This document shows, piece after piece, positions 60,061-64,000 of a DNA stretch of 64,000 nucleotides (position 1 is the first letter of the stretch; each line of letters starts with the position of its first letter). The notes below the pieces were generated by a model that saw only the letters and a list, made by a program, of their open reading frames with translations, made no database searches and was not told where the DNA came from. Source of the DNA: Paenibacillus foliorum (GTDB taxonomy: Bacteria; Bacillota; Bacilli; Paenibacillales; NBRC-103111); assembly GCF_013141765.1 (NCBI RefSeq), contig NZ_WHOD01000121.1, forward strand, positions 62,001 to 126,000. The letters are read 5' to 3'. Made by a program: the position numbers and the translations under genes.

Positions 60061-62373
60061 TTACGTTATGTCTTTGTATTTACCCGGAGTAATCCCTTCG
60101 AATTTTTTAAATATACGGTTAAATGTATTAATGTCCGAATATCCCACTCTTTTGGAGATTTCAACAATCGAATAGGTTTGCAGAGAAAGAAGCTTTTTCG
60201 CTTCCTCAAGACGCTTTTTGTTAATGAAATCCAGAAGCGCCTCGCCCGTTTGGGCCTTAAACTGCTTGGACAAATAAGAAGGAGTCAATCCAAATATTTC
60301 GCCTATCATACTTATGTTCAGGTTTTCTGAGCTGTAATGCTGCTTCACATATTCAATCACCTGCTGGCTCAGCTGGTTGTGCTCCTGCCCGCGGTTCTCT
60401 TGGATCGATCGGCAAACCTGGCTGAGCACATCGCGAATCTGCACCTTCATTTCCTTAATCGTTTCACAGCCTATTAACCGATCAATCGGATTCTCCCGCT
60501 GGGTGAATTCCTGTTTGTTGTTTATACCGATTTCATCCATCGTTTTCAGCATCGTGCTGATCAAATCAAACATCAAACACTTTGCGAGCGGCGCGGAGAG
60601 GGAAGCATCCGCCAGATTAATCTCAATGATTTCCTCGATCATCGCATTCGATTTTTCAAAATCGCCTGTCTTGACGAAATTAATCAACTGCTGCTCCACC
60701 TGCAAGGGATAATAATAGTTTGTAGATTCCTGAGATGTTCGGGTACTCGGAAGGTCGCCATACCTGATAATTTCCCCGCTCCCCATAATCAGACGGTATT
60801 CTAGCGCTGCCAGCGTTTCCTGATAAGCAAGGGAAATTCCATACAGCTCCTGATGAATGCCGCTGATTGCTACCGTTAGATGGACATGGAAGTGATCAAG
60901 CAAAAAGGCTCTCACTTGCGCCGAAATTTGCTTCAGCTCCTCCGCATTGGGATCCGCACTAAAATTTATGATGCATACTTGCATATCGTCCATTTCTGTC
61001 GTGAATGCACAATGCCGATCGGTGACCAGCTCTTCCACCACATTCATAATAATAAATTGCACAAGCTTCATCTTCTGCGGATCCACATAACCATCGGATT
61101 CGAACTTGCCATAATGATCAATATGAAACAACAGGACTGCAAAATGCGAGGATCCAAGCCGTATATCATGAGCCGCGAGCGATTCATGAATGGGAACGTT
61201 CTGCTCCAAACGTCCTTTCAGCAAGCCCTGCAAGAAATGGGAGCGGATCGCATCGCGATTCTGCAGCAGTCGTTGATCGATTTTTTCCTTTTCGGCAAAG
61301 GTGTTGTTTAATGCATCCTGCAAATAACGATATTCGTTCGATCCTTCATCGAAGGATATGCCTGATTTCAAAGACAAGCTTTGGATTAATACACTGATCG
61401 GGTTATAATTTTTCCTCAAAAACAAGAACGTGACAATCCCTCCGCTAAGAAGGCTCAGAACCAAGCTGACATAGATCAGTGTCTTTATATATTTCATTTT
61501 CTCGTCAAACTGTTCAGCAGGAATCAACGATACGTATTTCCAACCTGTATTGTCCGAGGTAGTATAGGAGACAGCCAGCTTTTCTCCGGAAAACTCGTTG
61601 TAAAACATCCCCTTTTTCCCGGATAAGCTTTCGTAATTCAGAAAATCGGGACTATTCTTGAAGCCAGTCGAAGCGATCAGACGGTTTTCCTTGTCCAATA
61701 CGGCGACGGAAGCCTTGTTAGAGGGTGTGATATTTTGCAGCAGCTTAGAATCTTTAATAATAAACAGGATGACCGCACCGGGAAGATCCAGATTATCAAG
61801 TATAACCGATTTCGCGTACATTACGGCTTTGACTGATTTACCATCCTCGCGAATCGTTACGGGTGCGTATTCCTGGATATACCGCTTGTCGAAGAAAGCC
61901 TTCCATTCCTCGTAGCTCGTCTCTTCCTTCTCGCGTATCGTTTCGAATAAAGTACGGGTATTGATGTGATCGCGTGTCGATATTACAGTATCGCTGTTTT
62001 TATAGTAAATATAGATCTGCTCGATAAAATCATTAGCCATTTTATAGACACGAAGGTTGTCTGCGATATTAACCAATTCGTAGTGGTCATTGTCCGTGAG
62101 CGGCTTGGAAGCGTTAATGAAAGCGGCCAACCGTTTGCTAAGGGTCATTTCAACGCTTAATCGTTCAATACCTCCAAGGTTATTGTCAATTGCCTGCTCC
62201 ATCTGTTGGAGAAGCGATTCGTTGGCACGATTGACCTCTGATTCCACCACATGCCAGGTAGCAACATAAATAATCCCGCTAATCATGATCGGGACGAGAA
62301 GCACGGAGATATAAGAAATGAGCCAGGTGACTATGATGCTGCGTTTGTTGAAACCGATTCTTTTAAGACTCAT
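60061..62373 (-). CDS. membrane AraC-family regulator (YesS/MsmR type)
   Basis: Seen: 770 residues. TM helix about 15-36, extracellular sensing domain to about 290 (dCACHE-like), TM2 about 293-313, a long cytoplasmic linker, and a C-terminal AraC HTH pair (NISMIGEIFGLTPSYLSKQFK, VEISKRVGYSDINTFNRIFKK). One-component membrane regulators of this kind control adjacent sugar importers in Paenibacillus and Bacillus. SD GAGGGG. It lies directly upstream of the LplABC-type operon. Confidence 0.9.
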   Translation of the reverse strand: MSLKRIGFNKRSIIVTWLISYISVLLVPIMISGIIYVATWHVVESEVNRANESLLQQMEQAIDNNLGGIERLSVEMTLSKRLAAFINASKPLTDNDHYELVNIADNLRVYKMANDFIEQIYIYYKNSDTVISTRDHINTRTLFETIREKEETSYEEWKAFFDKRYIQEYAPVTIREDGKSVKAVMYAKSVILDNLDLPGAVILFIIKDSKLLQNITPSNKASVAVLDKENRLIASTGFKNSPDFLNYESLSGKKGMFYNEFSGEKLAVSYTTSDNTGWKYVSLIPAEQFDEKMKYIKTLIYVSLVLSLLSGGIVTFLFLRKNYNPISVLIQSLSLKSGISFDEGSNEYRYLQDALNNTFAEKEKIDQRLLQNRDAIRSHFLQGLLKGRLEQNVPIHESLAAHDIRLGSSHFAVLLFHIDHYGKFESDGYVDPQKMKLVQFIIMNVVEELVTDRHCAFTTEMDDMQVCIINFSADPNAEELKQISAQVRAFLLDHFHVHLTVAISGIHQELYGISLAYQETLAALEYRLIMGSGEIIRYGDLPSTRTSQESTNYYYPLQVEQQLINFVKTGDFEKSNAMIEEIIEINLADASLSAPLAKCLMFDLISTMLKTMDEIGINNKQEFTQRENPIDRLIGCETIKEMKVQIRDVLSQVCRSIQENRGQEHNQLSQQVIEYVKQHYSSENLNISMIGEIFGLTPSYLSKQFKAQTGEALLDFINKKRLEEAKKLLSLQTYSIVEISKRVGYSDINTFNRIFKKFEGITPGKYKDIT

Positions 62374-62544
62374 AAATAATTACCCCTCAGGACCGTGTTG
62401 AAACTGCTTTCATTTCTATCCAAGCTGCGACCATCACATAACGTTATTAACAAACATTTCTTTTACCGCAAGTCTTTGAACTGGTTGACAAAACAACAAG
62501 GCCGACCGTCTTTCCAGACAAGTCGCCCCCGTTATTTCGTTACG

Positions 62545-64000
62545 TTACCGCTCTATCATTCGCATTAACACTATCACAGCTTCGGCTCTGGTTGCAAGAT
62601 TATTTGGTTCAAAACGGTTATTTTCCCGCCCTTGCACAAGGCCTAATTCCTTCGCTTGTGATATAAAGGGTAGAGCCCATTGTGGAATCTCATTGCCATC
62701 ACTAAAGGCTGCCGCGTTCGAAGTCCCCTTATTCTGCTGATAGGCCCGCATAAGCATGGTGATCATCTCAGCCCGATTTATCGGTCTATTAGGTCGTAAA
62801 GTATGGTCTTCATATCCCTGAAGAATTCCAGCTTGAGTCGCCGCCGCAAGCTCTCTCGATGCCCAACCCGGAATTTCGGATTGATCGGCGAACACGGCTG
62901 CCGGCTCATTGCTATTCAGCTTTAACGCACGTACTAGCATTGCAGCAAACTGCAACCTTGTTATTGGTTCTTCCGGCTTAAAGCTGCCGTCTGGGTACCC
63001 GGCCACGATGCCTCGTTCTACAGCCTTGGCAATCACATCTCCTGCCCAATGCGACTTAACATCAGTCAAAGACGAGGATTGTGCGGTTGGAGCTGATGTT
63101 GATGGGCTTGTCGGTGTAGAAGTTGTTGGTTCTGGTGACGCAGTCGGAGCCGTTGTTGACGGTGCAGCTGCGGACGATGAACCGCCACCTCTGCTAGAAG
63201 ATGACGTACCGCCCCTAATAGCATCCGTATATACGCTCACAGCAGCTGTTGCAAAAAGTCCTTTATAGGTTGCAACGATTACCGTCTCACCCAGTGTCTT
63301 CCCTCGCAATATGCCATGTTCATCCACCGTCGCTACAGCAGGGTTTGTTGTATAGATACTTGCTCCTGACAATGATTCGATGCGGTCTTTGAAAACCGCG
63401 CTAAGAGCTGTCGCTTTTGTTTCGTCGACTTTCATCCGGTATGCGGCAGCATCGAATTGGATTTTGTCCAATTGGTTTTCGCTTGGTGGAGTTACAGGAT
63501 CTACAACATCCGTATATATATTCACAGGAGCTGTTGCAATGTGCCCTTTATACGTTGCAACTATCACTGTTTCACCTAGTGTTTTCCCTCGCAATACACC
63601 TCGTTCGTCCACTGTGGCTATAGCAGGGTTTATTGTATAGATACTTGCTCCTGCCAATGATTCGATGTGGTCTTTGAAAACCGCGCTAAGAGCTGTCGCT
63701 TTTGTTTCATCGACTTTCATTCGATACGCAGCAGCATCAAATTGGATCTTCTCCAATTGGTTTTCGCTTGGTGGAGTTACTTGCTGACGGTGTACGACAA
63801 TCGTATACACTTTGTTCTTCCCTGAGGGAAGCGCCACTTCAATCACAATAATGCTGCCGTCTTGAGCGATTTCTAACACTTGACTCTCTTGACCACTTAT
63901 AACCGTCTGACGATTCTTACCATCTACGGATACGGTTATTTGAGAACCACTGCCATTCAAAGCCTTCGGAACAATTGTCAGGCTATTAACATTAGGCTGA
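62545..64000 (-). CDS. surface protein with Big2-like repeats and three SLH domains (N terminus beyond window)
   Basis: Seen: at least 485 residues; the reading frame stays open to the window edge at 64000, so the N terminus is missing. A beta-sandwich part (SGSQITVSVDGKNRQ, IVIEVALPSGKNKVYTIVV) is followed by two nearly identical Big2-like units of about 95 residues (IQFDAAAYRMKVDETKATAL start, GETVIVATYKG end), a Ser/Thr/Pro-rich linker, and three SLH domains (HWAGDVIAKAVERGIVAGYP and two others) that bind pyruvylated cell-wall polymer. Probably a surface adhesin or carbohydrate binder for the polysaccharide locus. Confidence 0.88.
   Translation of the reverse strand, partial: QPNVNSLTIVPKALNGSGSQITVSVDGKNRQTVISGQESQVLEIAQDGSIIVIEVALPSGKNKVYTIVVHRQQVTPPSENQLEKIQFDAAAYRMKVDETKATALSAVFKDHIESLAGASIYTINPAIATVDERGVLRGKTLGETVIVATYKGHIATAPVNIYTDVVDPVTPPSENQLDKIQFDAAAYRMKVDETKATALSAVFKDRIESLSGASIYTTNPAVATVDEHGILRGKTLGETVIVATYKGLFATAAVSVYTDAIRGGTSSSSRGGGSSSAAAPSTTAPTASPEPTTSTPTSPSTSAPTAQSSSLTDVKSHWAGDVIAKAVERGIVAGYPDGSFKPEEPITRLQFAAMLVRALKLNSNEPAAVFADQSEIPGWASRELAAATQAGILQGYEDHTLRPNRPINRAEMITMLMRAYQQNKGTSNAAAFSDGNEIPQWALPFISQAKELGLVQGRENNRFEPNNLATRAEAVIVLMRMIER

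Noticed and set aside
1..64000. CRISPR arrays, tRNA/rRNA genes, prophage or transposase genes
   Set aside because: No regularly spaced repeats, no cloverleaf or rRNA core sequence and no phage or transposase motifs noticed on reading both strands.

Overview
The window looks like a chromosomal segment from an endospore-forming Bacillota species, most likely Paenibacillus or a close relative. The reasons are the spore genes (spo0M, yyaC, a cwlJ-type hydrolase), YpsA, three C-terminal SLH domains on a surface protein, YesMN-type two-component pairs and LplABC/YtcP-type sugar ABC systems without their own ATPase. Composition is moderate in GC and most genes lie on the minus strand. I saw no rRNA, tRNA, CRISPR array, prophage or transposase.

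Layout. 0-8 kb: ypsA, a polytopic membrane protein, a 25-residue CDGSH-like Fe-S microprotein beneath a Fur-like box, a TIM-barrel isomerase, a TPR/GT2 glycosyltransferase and a large secreted Ig/cadherin-like protein. 8-11 kb: aspartate-dehydrogenase-like and malic enzymes divergent from a 2Fe-2S ferredoxin. 11-20 kb: a nucleoside uptake and hydrolysis operon (nucleoside hydrolase, binding protein, two permeases, ribokinase) beside its likely histidine kinase and AraC-type response regulator. 20-31 kb: an accessory catabolic cluster run by a GntR/FCD repressor (RidA, second ferredoxin, paired short ChrA proteins, GlcG/HbpS protein, aldehyde dehydrogenase, haem-oxygenase-fold putative diiron enzyme, creatininase-family hydrolase, two transporters). 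31-39.5 kb: two tandem, diverged copies of a four-gene operon (Nif3-like protein plus an NMT1/SsuA-type ABC importer), each preceded by a related structured leader with an intrinsic terminator. 39.8-53 kb: mostly household genes (MpsC-like protein, MarR/MFS pair, spo0M, CYTH protein, FAD monooxygenase, radical SAM protein, MFS, cwlJ, SEC-C protein, secreted unknown, hybrid kinase). 53-64 kb: a polysaccharide locus with a PL6 lyase carrying two discoidin domains, a lipoprotein/permease importer, a membrane AraC regulator and an SLH protein cut by the window edge.

The most notable signals are: (1) a shared operator, core GTATACAATA or GGTATACC, in six promoter regions from 10.7 to 35.6 kb, which ties otherwise unexplained genes into one GntR regulon; (2) the duplicated ABC/Nif3-like operon with a covarying leader RNA; (3) the tiny CDGSH-like protein near a Fur box; (4) a roughly 240-bp structured intergenic repeat present twice in opposite orientation; (5) candidate operators for the MarR, AraC and YesN-type regulators. 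The substrate of the GntR regulon cannot be named from sequence alone.
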